A program made the position numbers and the translations under genes. A DNA stretch of 64,000 nucleotides from Oscarella lobularis (Eukaryota; Porifera; Homoscleromorpha; Homosclerophorida; Oscarellidae): assembly GCF_947507565.1 (NCBI RefSeq), contig NC_089190.1, positions 434,001 to 498,000 on the forward strand, in the 5' to 3' direction. The notes under the pieces are model-generated. The model made no database searches. It worked only from the letters and a program-made list of their open reading frames with translations, and had not been told where the DNA came from. This document shows positions 55,690-64,000 of this stretch, in pieces (the first letter of the stretch is position 1; every line of letters begins with the position of its first letter).

Positions 55690-56650
55690 ACCGCCTTCTC
55701 GTTCGGTTACAAACGGAACTTGAGGCAGCCGAGAAGCGACGTAGACTGGCTAAAAAGCGACTCGCGCGATTGGCGAGGCGGGAAGAGGAAGTACAGTCAA
55801 ACCTCTAAGTAGTGGACACTCTCGGGCCAGGCGCCAGTGTCCACTATGGGGAGGTTGTCCACTCTAAGAGGTTCGCCTTTATTTTGATAAATCTCTAGCT
55901 ACACCATAAATTCGTCTACGGTTGTTTGCCTCTGGAAACGTCTGCGGCAAGCAACGACGCTATCAATGACGAAACCGACGTCTTGGGCTCCTTCTAGACA
56001 ATGTTTGGACTCCAAGTATAGCTTTACGTCCTCGAGCTGATAACGGCGTCGCGGACGACTACAGCAGCGCGGACGAGTCACGACTACAGCAGCGCCGACG
56101 ACTACAGCAGCGCGGACGACTACAGCAGAGCGAGCGAGTTGAGCTACAGATGGCATTAGACAAGAATAAAACATCTGCTTCAGAAAGCTTAGTGTCCACT
56201 ATCAGAGGTCCCAATGTACTGAAAAGTATTAAAAGTCAACCGGGACTTTGGTCAGTGTCCACTGTTCAGAGGTGTCCACTATTTAGAATGTCCACTATCA
56301 GAGCTTTGACTGTAAGACAAAGAATAGCTATATAGATACAGTATAACAATAAATTGTTTTGTACAGAATCTTCAGCATTGACGAGCGCTTAAAAGCGACG
56401 CCGCCGAAAACAAGCGCGCATAAAGCGAATTCGCGCGATGCAACTAGAAAGAGGGAGGAAGTAGCAAATGGCTAGGTAATTCGAAGAGGAGGAATTCAAT
56501 AGGGAATATGACAGCAAATTCAAAAGTTTATAAGTGTCTCAGAAAGCAGTTGTTAATAGCAGTCTAATTGCGCTTCAAGTTCTTCATGGTTCGGCGATCG
56601 CTGCTTGGCATAAAGAAACGGAAATCCTCTAGCACAGGCAACAGAATAAC
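55690..56650 (+). pseudogene. Lys/Arg-rich coding remnant interrupted by the Tigger MITE
   Basis: Before the MITE, LQTELEAAEKRRRLAKKRLA-RLARREEE (55705-55790). After it, KRRRRKQARIKRIRAMQLER (56388-56450), FEEEEFNREYDSKFKSL (56480-56530) and SQKAVVNSSLIALQVLHGSA-IAAWHKETEIL (56535-56625). Stops separate the blocks. A coiled-coil, basic protein is implied; the family is unknown. The MITE may lie in an intron or may have split an exon. Confidence 0.3.
55794..56312. mobile_element. Tigger/pogo-type MITE, TA target site
   Basis: CAGTCAAACCTCT..AGTGGACACTC at the left is inverted at the right (..TGTCCACTATCAGAGCTTTGACTG). TA lies on each side (55792-55793 and 56313-56314). Extra AGTGTCCACT words lie next to both ends. 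A minus frame (55899-56174) reads YLESKHCLEGAQDVGFVIDS to QRQTTVDEFMV-stop, the typical last residues of a Tigger transposase, so the element is an internally deleted derivative. An ~18-bp CGACTACAGCAGCGCGGA repeat lies at 56050-56130. Confidence 0.85.
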
Positions 56651-56861
56651 TCCTCAGTCCCAGTAATTTATTCGTGTGCTTTACAATCCAACTACGGAAT
56701 TATCTCGGCAGGGAAGCAAAGAGGAGAGCGAGAAGCGCCAATGATTATGTCCTCGTTATATTATGCCTAGTAAAAAACATGAAATTAAATTTATATTTTA
56801 ACCGTGATCTAACGAATGATTTTCTGCAGAAAGTCGCTGGTTAAGGATTTTTCTAGTTTGG

Positions 56862-57829
56862 CTAAAAATTCGATAGTTTAATTCGGCAACAAAGCTTTGA
56901 CCTGTAGAATCCCTTGAAATTTATAACAATGCCATGGTCAAGAGGCTGAATGAGGGACGTCGTGTGCGGTGGCAGGAACTCATATTTGATGTTAGAGAGC
57001 TCAAGTTTTGGATGGGCTGAACAGTTGTGAACAAGCAAAAAGATGTGGCGACCTGAACGACAAATTTCTCTGTTGACGTCTTTCAGCCAATCGGTGATTA
57101 TGCAGAAAGTCATCTAGCTCCTGGCCGAGTTTTTGTAAACGACAGGCGACGTTTTTATGTTCTTAAAGCAACGGGGTCTTAGATTTCCTAATTACAAGAA
57201 GAGGACGCTTGTCTGTTCTACTCATATTGCAGCAAGCGAGCACTGTGATTCGCTCCTCTGCTATTTTCATGCCAGACAATTTCTTTGACGAAACAGTGTG
57301 GCCTCGATCAGGAAGACCGCGAAAGTAGAGGCCTGTTTCATCGGGATTGTAGACATCTTCGGGATCAAAAACAGAAAAAATTGTCGGCAACGTTTCTTCT
57401 ATCCAACGCTGCGCTCCTTCTTTATCAGCAGACCGAATCTCCCCGTGCTCCCTTCAACAAACAATGCCGCGTCTCTTTTTCTAACGAGAAAGCCAACTGT
57501 CACATGGAGTGAAATCTTCACCCATTTTGGCCGCTAATGACGTCGCTTTCTCTTTCAGAACAGGACCCGAGATGTTCGCGCTCTAGCCATAAGGCAAGAG
57601 CCTCTTGAACGTCGGGTCACTTCCCATCTTGTTGTCATTTCTGAGAGGTTCTGCAGCCTCTGCCAGTTGTGTACTTTGCCAGTAGATCCTCTCTCCTTTT
57701 CATGATCTTGGACACTGTTAATTTGCTGACACTAAACTGCTTGGAAACAGCTACCTATGTTTTGCCAGGGTTCTGACATTCCCTGATTATGGCAATTTTC
57801 TCCTTCAAAGTCAGTTCACGATGACTCAT
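56862..57829 (-). pseudogene. pogo/Tigger-type transposase 3
   Basis: From the ATG at 57827-57829: MSHRELTLKEKIAIIRECQN-PGKT, a stop, VAVSKQFSVSK (CENP-B N-terminal HTH); a degenerate middle; VFDPEDVYNPDETGLYFRGL-PDRGHTVSSKKLSGMKIAEE-RITVLACC (57220-57370; first Asp in NPDETG); and DWLKDVNREICRSGRHIFLL-VHNCSAHPKLELSNIKYEFL-PPHTTSLIQPLDHGIVINFK (56920-57080). The second catalytic Asp (LLVDNCSAHP in the family) is His (LLVHNCSAHP), so even a repaired frame would be inactive. Ends in RIKLSNF-stop. Confidence 0.75.
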
Positions 57830-57888
57830 TTCGAAGCTGGCAAACTAGCACAAATAAGCACGGGACTATCCACGCGTGCACGCTCCTC

Positions 57889-57946
57889 GTAGTAAAGCGC
57901 GCTTTAGCGCCTCTCTCCGGAGTGAGGTGCTAACGCGCTTTACTAC
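57889..57946. repeat. Long hairpin (GTAGTAAAGCGCG..CGCGCTTTACTAC)
   Basis: Arms of about 25 bp (GTAGTAAAGCGCGCTTTAGC.. and ..GCTAACGCGCTTTACTAC) with a CTCTCTCCGGAGTGAG centre. It lies just upstream of the pogo 3 start. Could be a tiny MITE or a terminator-like fold; no target duplication was identified. Confidence 0.65.
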
Positions 57947-57959
57947 AGAGAAAGCCTGG

Positions 57960-58680
57960 CCATAGCCTCTTATGTACATGTGGCCTAGCACGCAAGGCTA
58001 GAACGGGATCAAGTACAGTAGTTGCGGGCCTCACGGCAGAAAAATCACACTTCACCAAAAGAATTTGACGACTGCTCGTACGAAAAATTTTGACAATAAC
58101 CGATCAGCAGTTTTCATAAAGCGACTAAAAATACACTAGTAGAGACTGTATTTTGGAAACTGTTAACATTATCCGAAAGTTTCCATTATCCGAGTTGACA
58201 TCAACCGGGTTTGAATGTACCACTATAGTTGAAGAAGCTGGAAAATTTGGATGCGACTAAATTTCAACTGACGCGTTTGCCCTCATCACTTGGAAGACAA
58301 TAATACCTGAATTGCGATTATACTGCTATGCAATCCTCGACGCGCTCTCTATAACCGATATCTGGAAAATCACTACCGTTGATTGTAATAATTTCCATGA
58401 ACCAAAATTTTGTGCTAACTGTTCAACTGATTGTTTTTTCATCCGCCACATCTAGCTGCAATCTGTTTGACCATGAGACTTAGGCCTAACTAGAAGCAAA
58501 TTATTAATCCGCTGCTGTTCTTCTTTGTTTGAAATGAATATCGCTGTTCCACAATTGCACATTTAGATTGTAATGATTTGCCATTCTCAGACGCCAAAAT
58601 AACAAAACAAATGCTATTTGAAAAACGTCAATGCTGGATAAAATGTCAATCCAAATTAAAATCTCAACAATTAAGTTAAC
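57960..58680. other. No gene; possible pogo terminal sequence
   Basis: 58163-58222 contains ATTATCCGAAAGTTTCCATT and ATTATCCGAGTTGACATCAA, words typical of Tigger-type ends, so it may be one end of the pogo 3 element. The rest is AT-rich non-coding. Confidence 0.35.
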
Positions 58681-58689
58681 AGATAAACT

Positions 58690-59020
58690 GCAAATTAGAA
58701 AATGCAATCTACGTCATAACGTGCAAACATTGCCACCGTCATGATGTAGGACAAACATCAAAGGCTCTACGAGAAAAGATTACGAGACATAGGAATGACT
58801 TCCAAGTCCAAAAATTCCCGCTTATACCAAAACTTCAAAAAACATAACATCAACTACCGGTAATTCAAAGACAACATCAAGGTCACACCGATAGAATTAA
58901 CAGACAGAGAGATACTCTTAGAAACAGAAAGGCAATGTATGAAAACCCTGGATACCCTCTACCCAAACGGCCTCAATTCTAAATTTGAAAAAAAAACAGC
59001 AGACGCTGAAGGACCGTCAT
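58690..59020 (+). pseudogene. Penelope-like element, GIY-YIG 3' fragment (copy 3)
   Basis: VITCKHCHRHDVGQTSKALR, then EKITRHRND (58709-58800), followed by a stop and frameshift. It fits the GIY-YIG region of copy 2 (YVLQCKHCNKQYVGETSKSF). RT sequence is absent upstream. 5' truncation is common for these retroelements. Confidence 0.55.
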
Positions 59021-59166
59021 AAACAGACAGCCTAGCCCAGCCCAACCTTCAACCTAATCCGGGTAACAAGGGCAACACATTAAAAAGCCAAAACAACAAG
59101 ACATAACAAGTAACCAATAAGGCACAAAATAACTGAAAAACGATTATCTCTGAAAAAGCCTTTTAA

Positions 59167-60114
59167 AGGGGTACTCCAAAGTTTTTGCAAGTGGAGTTGG
59201 TATGATAATGGGGACCTTTCGAAAGTTTTTCGCGCTAATCTTTTTGGCGTGCGTCTTTCCTATCGCGAGAAAGAGGCCAAATTCCTTCGTCGGTTGCGCT
59301 ACAGCCTACGTCACTAGTTGCACGTGATATTCCGGATTAACCCAGACCCCTCTGTTTCTCCCCCGTAGCGACGTTTTCGGATCGAGTCTCTCCTTCGAGT
59401 TGTAGCTAAGAACAGGTAAAGTTGAACGATGACTGAGCACAGCTGAAACTCTTAGCCTACACGCGAATAAAGTGGACCACGCCTATTTCCAATTCCTGCG
59501 TTTTGCATGCTTTTTCGTCTTTTTCCGGCTTTCACTCCTGCAATTCTTGCTGCACTACTACCCCACCATGTCTTTCACATGAGTCTAGGGGCTGTAACAC
59601 GTCGCTATTGGCTCGTACGTGTATGGTGTTATACCACCTCCTCCTCCATCAGCTATCAAGTCCAAAATCGAAAGGTAAGCGACGTGTTACAGCCGCTAGA
59701 CGCATGTGAAAGACATGGTGGGGTAGTAGTGCAGCAACAATTGCTGGAATGAAAGCCGGAAAAGAAGAAAAAGCATGCAAAACGCAGGAAGTGGAAATAG
59801 GCGTGGTCCACTTTATTCGCGTGTAGGCTAAGAGTTTCAGCTGTGCTCAGTCATCGTTCAACTTTACCTGCTCTTAGCTACAACTCGAAGGAGAGACACG
59901 ATCCGAAAACGTCGCTACGGGGAGAAACAGAGGGGTCTGGGTTAATCCGGGATATCACGTGCAACCAGTGACGTGGGCTGTAGCGCGACCGACGAAGGAA
60001 TTTGGCCTCTTTCTCGCGATAGGAAAGACGCACGCCAACAAGATTAGCGCGAAAAGCTTTCGAAAGGTCCCATTATCATACCAACCCCACTTGCAAAAAC
60101 GTTGGAGTACCCCT
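59167..60114. mobile_element. Large foldback element flanked by TTAA, ~440-bp arms
   Basis: Arms at 59167-59606 and 59678-60114 are inverted copies with about 5% differences by eye, around a 71-bp loop. TTAA flanks both sides (59163-59166 and 60115-60118). Ends are AGGGGTACTCCAA. TTAA target sites are typical of piggyBac and Kolobok transposases. It could form a cruciform or a long double-stranded RNA. ORFs inside (59503-59752) only reflect the arms. Confidence 0.9.
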
Positions 60115-60429
60115 TTAAATGGAAAACAAAAATAAAAAATACTAAGTACGAAATAAAGGAGAATTCAACTTTAAGAAATTGCCAAAAATTAACCTTTTTA
60201 CGCCGAAAATTTGGCCTATTAAATTAGTTTTTCCCAAAAATGCTCTTTTAATAAAAGTAAACCAAAATGGGAAGAGTGATCTTCAAGAAGCAGAAGGCGT
60301 CGGCAAAAAGGAGCGTAGGTTAGAAGATAATTATGAAAACAAATCTTCAAATACCTCTGTTTCACTCCATCGAATGTGAGTTGATCAGTAGATAGTTCCC
60401 GGAACTTTGTCATTTTCTTCTCTTCTTTA

Positions 60430-62411
60430 AAGCTCGCAATCAAGAGTTGGAACAACAATTGTGCGAAGCAAGGGCGGAAAGGGAACGCCTGAAAGCCTTG
60501 CAAAGTTCGTTGAACAACGAAGGCAACAACGTTGGCGAAAATGAGGACGATGAACCCATTTTCTCGACTACCACAACGTTGGGCGAATTTGGCAAAATGC
60601 TACACGTTACTCTGGCAAAGTCCACCAAACTCATTGAAGCGGTGAACGAAGCCACGAAAGCGAATACGGCACTTATACTCAGCCATACGGCAGAAAGGGA
60701 GAAAGCGTCGCATGATGCTGGATCGTCTACGTCGTCGAAAACGACGCCGACCACGCCTACAAATGGATCGTCATCGAACGACTCTGGCGCCGCCTCATCG
60801 AAGGCGACAGTAGCGTCGTATACGATTCCAAAAACCCAACCAGTTATTCCGGAAACACAAAAACACTTGGAGTACAAACGAGACGTCTACGAAGCCCTCG
60901 TGGAATTGAGGATTCTCGCTAAAGCGGACCTGATCCGCCTGAATCACCACAGGGATTTCATGAAACAATGCATAGCACTGGGTATCTGCCCGGCAGCTCT
61001 CCGCATTAAGTCGAATAACTGGCTTATCTAATTGCCGTCACCTACGGTCAAAAAGGAGGCAGATGCGCTCATCCAACGCACCCAACTTGGAAAATTGAAA
61101 ATTTTCTTTGACCATTACAGAATGGCGGCGGTGGAACGCGACAAAGTGCTCAACCAACTCACCGTCCACATTACGACTCTGTCGGCAAAATCTCCGCACC
61201 TGAGAGACAAATGCGGTGATATCGATCGTAGGGAGACTGCAGCGCTCAAAGAACTGGAACAACGTAAAGCCTTCTTTGCAAGACGTTTAGCCTCCAGAAT
61301 CGAAGAGCTCAGCAAAGAAGCGGAGCAGGCTTCGAAAAAGAGCGATACAATCGACCAGGACAAACAATTCAGTGCATCACTGATCGGTATCCTCTACGAT
61401 AAAGTCGACGAGCACGATGGCGGAGCCGCTACGAAAGCGAGCGACGACAACGTGACCAATAGAGCAAATGCGGACGACAACAAATCGTCGTCAAACACTC
61501 TAAAACGTAAAAGGAAAGGAAAGGAGCTGGCCAATGCCGCCAATCCTCCCATTCCGGGCCCGTCAACGGCAAAACCGTCGTCTGACGGCAAAAACGACAA
61601 TGCCCTAGACGAACTGATCGACGTCACAACCGTTGATGATCAACAACAACAACAGCAGACGTCATCGTCGTCGTCTTCGTCGAAAAGTGGCGACGACGGC
61701 ACAAACAACGACGGTGATAACGACCCGCTACGCTATATCAAGCGTACGATATCCTTCCGGCCAGACTGGCAAATCGATGACGCGTGGGCCATGGCCTGCA
61801 CTTGGATATCGATTCCCACGTTGGCAGAAATGGAGGACTCGTCGCCGTCAATGACGCAACGTCGAAAAAAGAGAACAATTGTCGAAGCCATCGAAGCTCG
61901 TCGAAGCTCGGCTTCGAAACGAAAGCGAGCAGAGCTACGCGCCGTCAATTTGACGCCATCGATTCGCTCTATAACAACTACGACGATTGGGACGCTGACG
62001 AATACGTCGAAGCGGCAACCATTGACGACTTTCGAAAGCCGATACCAATTTCGACGAAATCGAAACGTGGAAAATCATCTTCCAATCGAAATCAAAAATA
62101 CCAAGGTATCAACATCGACGAAAATAGTCACTATCCTATTAACCCGTTTTCTTGGCCTGCCGCGTTTACTAGGAACGACGACGACCTCAACCGCAACCAC
62201 GACGGCACCGCAAGCGACTGCGGCAAAGACGCCGACGTCGTCTTCAAAGACGACTACGCCACTCATGTCGATCGAACTGTCGTCTGCGACGACAAACGAA
62301 TCAAACAACGGCGCCGTCAAAAGCGGATGCACAACCGCACAGTCCGGCCCAAGCGGCAACGGACAAGGAGGCGGGCGAGGCCGTGGCGGCAACAGAGGCC
62401 GTCGTTGGTGA
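60430..62411 (+). pseudogene. Gag-like low-complexity ORF with one in-frame stop
   Basis: An acceptor (tttaaag) precedes ARNQELEQQLCEARAERERL (coiled coil). The frame continues through LRILAKADLIRLNHHRDFMK and ALGICPAALRIKSNNWLI to a TAA at 61029-61031, then goes on in the same frame: LPSPTVKKEADALIQRTQLG-KLKIFFDHYRMAAVERDKVL.. to a Ser/Asp/Thr-rich, Gln-repeat and finally RGG-type tail (GNGQGGGRGRGGNRGRRW-stop at 62409-62411). The N-terminal helical part plus an RGG-type basic tail suggests an RNA-binding gag-like protein; 'ALGICPAALRI' reminds me of an unnamed vertebrate/invertebrate TE ORF (PRGLRI). No zinc knuckle. Family unknown. Confidence 0.4.
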
Positions 62412-62947
62412 AGAGGCCGACGGGGCGGGGGACAATCTTGCCAACAGTCGACGTCTTCGACGACGACGACGACCTCCCAATCGACCTCGACGCATCGAGG
62501 CGGACGGGGCAACCGCGGCGACGGCGGAAATCCGTATCGTCGCGGTCGTGGATGATCGTAGACAACGATCGCCACACGACTAAGCCCGAAAACTCGGCAT
62601 CGTCGAATGAAACGACGACGACGACGACGATGAATACACCTTTGAGTTTTTCGTCTGTCGCCGCCGATGACGACAACGAGTCAACGAATAACGGCGATAG
62701 TGACTATTTTTCCTTAGATACACTTGAATGCTCCTCTAGTCTTCGTAGCTTTAGTACAAATAATAAAATCAATTTGCAGAAATCAATCTACTTATCCATC
62801 GACGTGCACTTCGCGTACGCCAGAAACAGTCGCGTAAACGACGCAGAACCGTCGTCGTCGTACCACGACGACGACGACGACGTACGCTCAATCGTTTTTC
62901 AAATGCTATTTTTTCATGACAATTTTGCCATGACGACTTTGCCATGA
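61784..62947 (+). CDS. Second ORF overlapping the gag-like frame by 628 bp
   Basis: 387 codons (first ATG 61784), frame +1 relative to the previous ORF. Part of it (FDAIDSLYNNYDDWDADEYV, EAATIDDFRKPIPISTKSKR, 61958-62080) looks more natural than the overlapping frame, so a frameshift near 61890 is likely. After 62411 it is the only open frame, Asp/Arg/Ser/Thr-rich, ending in the minisatellite at 62947. Low-complexity codon repeats (ACGACG, GTCGTC) keep all frames open, so the length alone is weak evidence. Confidence 0.35.
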   Translation: MGHGLHLDIDSHVGRNGGLVAVNDATSKKENNCRSHRSSSKLGFETKASRATRRQFDAIDSLYNNYDDWDADEYVEAATIDDFRKPIPISTKSKRGKSSSNRNQKYQGINIDENSHYPINPFSWPAAFTRNDDDLNRNHDGTASDCGKDADVVFKDDYATHVDRTVVCDDKRIKQRRRQKRMHNRTVRPKRQRTRRRARPWRQQRPSLVKRPTGRGTILPTVDVFDDDDDLPIDLDASRRTGQPRRRRKSVSSRSWMIVDNDRHTTKPENSASSNETTTTTTMNTPLSFSSVAADDDNESTNNGDSDYFSLDTLECSSSLRSFSTNNKINLQKSIYLSIDVHFAYARNSRVNDAEPSSSYHDDDDDVRSIVFQMLFFHDNFAMTTLP

Positions 62948-64000
62948 CGATTTTGCCGTGTCAATTTTGCCATAACGATTTTATCGATTTTTTCATAACG
63001 ATTTTGACGATTTTCCAATGACAATTTTACCATGACGATTTTGCCATGACGATTTTGACGATTTCGCCCTGAGATATTGCCGTGACGATTTTGCCATGAC
63101 GATTTTTACTTGACGATTTTGACAATTTTGCCATGACGATTTTGTCATGACGATTTTGCTATGACGATTTTGACAATTTGGTTCTGACGATTTTGACGAT
63201 TTGCCATAACAATTTTGCCATAACGATTTTGACGATTTTGCCATGACAATTTTGCCATGACGATTTTGCCATGACGATTTTGGCGATTTTGCCATAACGA
63301 TTTTGCCGATTTTGACAAGGCTATTTTGGCATAACGATTTTGACGATTTTGGCATGACGATTTTGCTATGACAATTTTGCCATGACGATTTTGACGATTT
63401 TGTCATGACGATTTTGTCATGACGATTTTGACAATTTTGCCATGACGATTTTGCCATGACGATTTTGGCGATTTTGCCATAACGATTTTGCCGATTTTGA
63501 CAAGGCTATTTTGCCATAACGATTTTGACGATTTTGCCATGACGATTTTGCCATGACAATTTTGCCATGACGATTTTGACGATTTTGTCATGACGATTTT
63601 GCCATGACAATTTTGCCATGACGATTTTTCCATGACGCTTTTGCGATGACGACTTTGCGATGACGATTTTGCCAAGACAATTTTGCCATAACGATTTTGA
63701 CGATTTTGCCATGACGATTTTGCCGATTTTGCCCCGGCTATTTTGCCATAACGATTTTGACGATTTTGCCATGACGATTTTGCCATGACAATTTTGCTAT
63801 GACGATTTTGACGATTTTGTCATGACGATTTTGTCATGACGATTTTGACAATTTTGCCATGACGATTTTGCCATGACAATTTTGCCATGACGATTTTCCA
63901 TGACGCTTTTGCGATGACGACTTTGCCATGACGATTTTGGCATGACGATTTTGCCATGACGATTTTGGCGATTTTGCCGTGACGATTTTGACGATTATCC
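62915..64000. repeat. ~12-14-bp minisatellite (CATGACGATTTTGC) running off the window
   Basis: Over 80 units of (C)CATGACGATTTTG(C) with variants (CATGACAATTTTG, CATAACGATTTTG, and a short GACGATTTTG or GCGATTTTG form). A longer block (about 200-250 bp) with TTTTGACAAGGCTATTTTG recurs at about 63313 and 63497, with a related version near 63735. The array continues past base 64000. It begins in the 3' end of the ORF above. Confidence 0.95.

Noticed and set aside
59503-59752. Two ORFs at 59.5-59.75 kb
   Set aside because: They cross the arms and loop of the TTAA foldback element and have no protein character.
61394-62676. Minus-strand Ser/Val/Arg-rich ORFs opposite the gag-like gene
   Set aside because: Shadows of trinucleotide-rich sequence (GTCGTC/ACGACG) on the other strand.
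62993-63786. Minus-strand ORFs rich in AKSSWQNC/NRHGKIV
   Set aside because: Pure translation of the GACGATTTTG array.

Overview
This is a eukaryotic, almost certainly early-branching metazoan, window that is mostly a graveyard of transposable elements. Coding traces are split by stops, frameshifts and very short introns (about 34 to 60 nt) with GT..AG borders. The element mix (P-type transposases, several pogo/Tigger copies, piggyBac, Tc1/IS630, SWIM/MULE, Penelope-like, restriction-like-endonuclease LINEs, Gypsy, a RAG1-N-terminal-like gene) fits a sponge or cnidarian. With the short introns I lean towards a sponge, but this is inference. I see no rRNA, tRNA, CRISPR array or prokaryotic operon.

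Layout. 0-5.3 kb: IS630/Tc1 transposase running off the left edge, a decayed P-type transposase with an internal 21-bp minisatellite, two MITEs with target duplications, one of them inside a small ORF. 5.4-10.5 kb: a decayed minus-strand TE-type gene, then a candidate gene of very small exons. 11.3-12.8 kb: P-type transposase C-terminus convergent with a second gene. 14-17 kb: a PHD/MULE-type C-terminus and a Penelope-like element. 17-21.5 kb: two tandem LINE copies with an endonuclease domain. 21.9-25.35 kb: a longer P-type transposase, again convergent with the same second gene. 25.35-27.47 kb: an element with ~155-bp inverted repeats ending in hairpins that carries a RecQ helicase fragment. 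27.5-28.6 kb: pogo. 30.4-31.7 kb: Gypsy. 32.7-34.0 kb: a CAGGG-ended transposon with 9-bp target duplications. 34.2-38.3 kb: tandem repeats around a Penelope-like element. 41.2-41.7 kb: foldback element. 42.3-43.2 kb: pogo. 44.6-46.8 kb: piggyBac then a DDE transposase. 47.8-50.1 kb: SWIM-type gene and a LINE 3' end. 50.9-52.2 kb: RAG1-N-like gene. 52.7-53.7 kb: palindromic minisatellite. 54-54.5 kb: likely host exons. 55.8-57.8 kb: Tigger MITE and pogo. 59.2-60.1 kb: TTAA-flanked foldback element. 60.4-62.9 kb: gag-like overlapping ORFs. 62.9 kb to the end: a second minisatellite.

The strongest candidates for something new are (i) a conserved second gene lying tail-to-tail with the P-type transposase in two independent copies, (ii) a RAG1-N-terminal-like protein gene, and (iii) a family of elements starting TAG(C/T)CTCG with hairpin termini and 9-bp target duplications, one related member of which carries RecQ. 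Assignments rest on motif reading by eye; no database search was possible.
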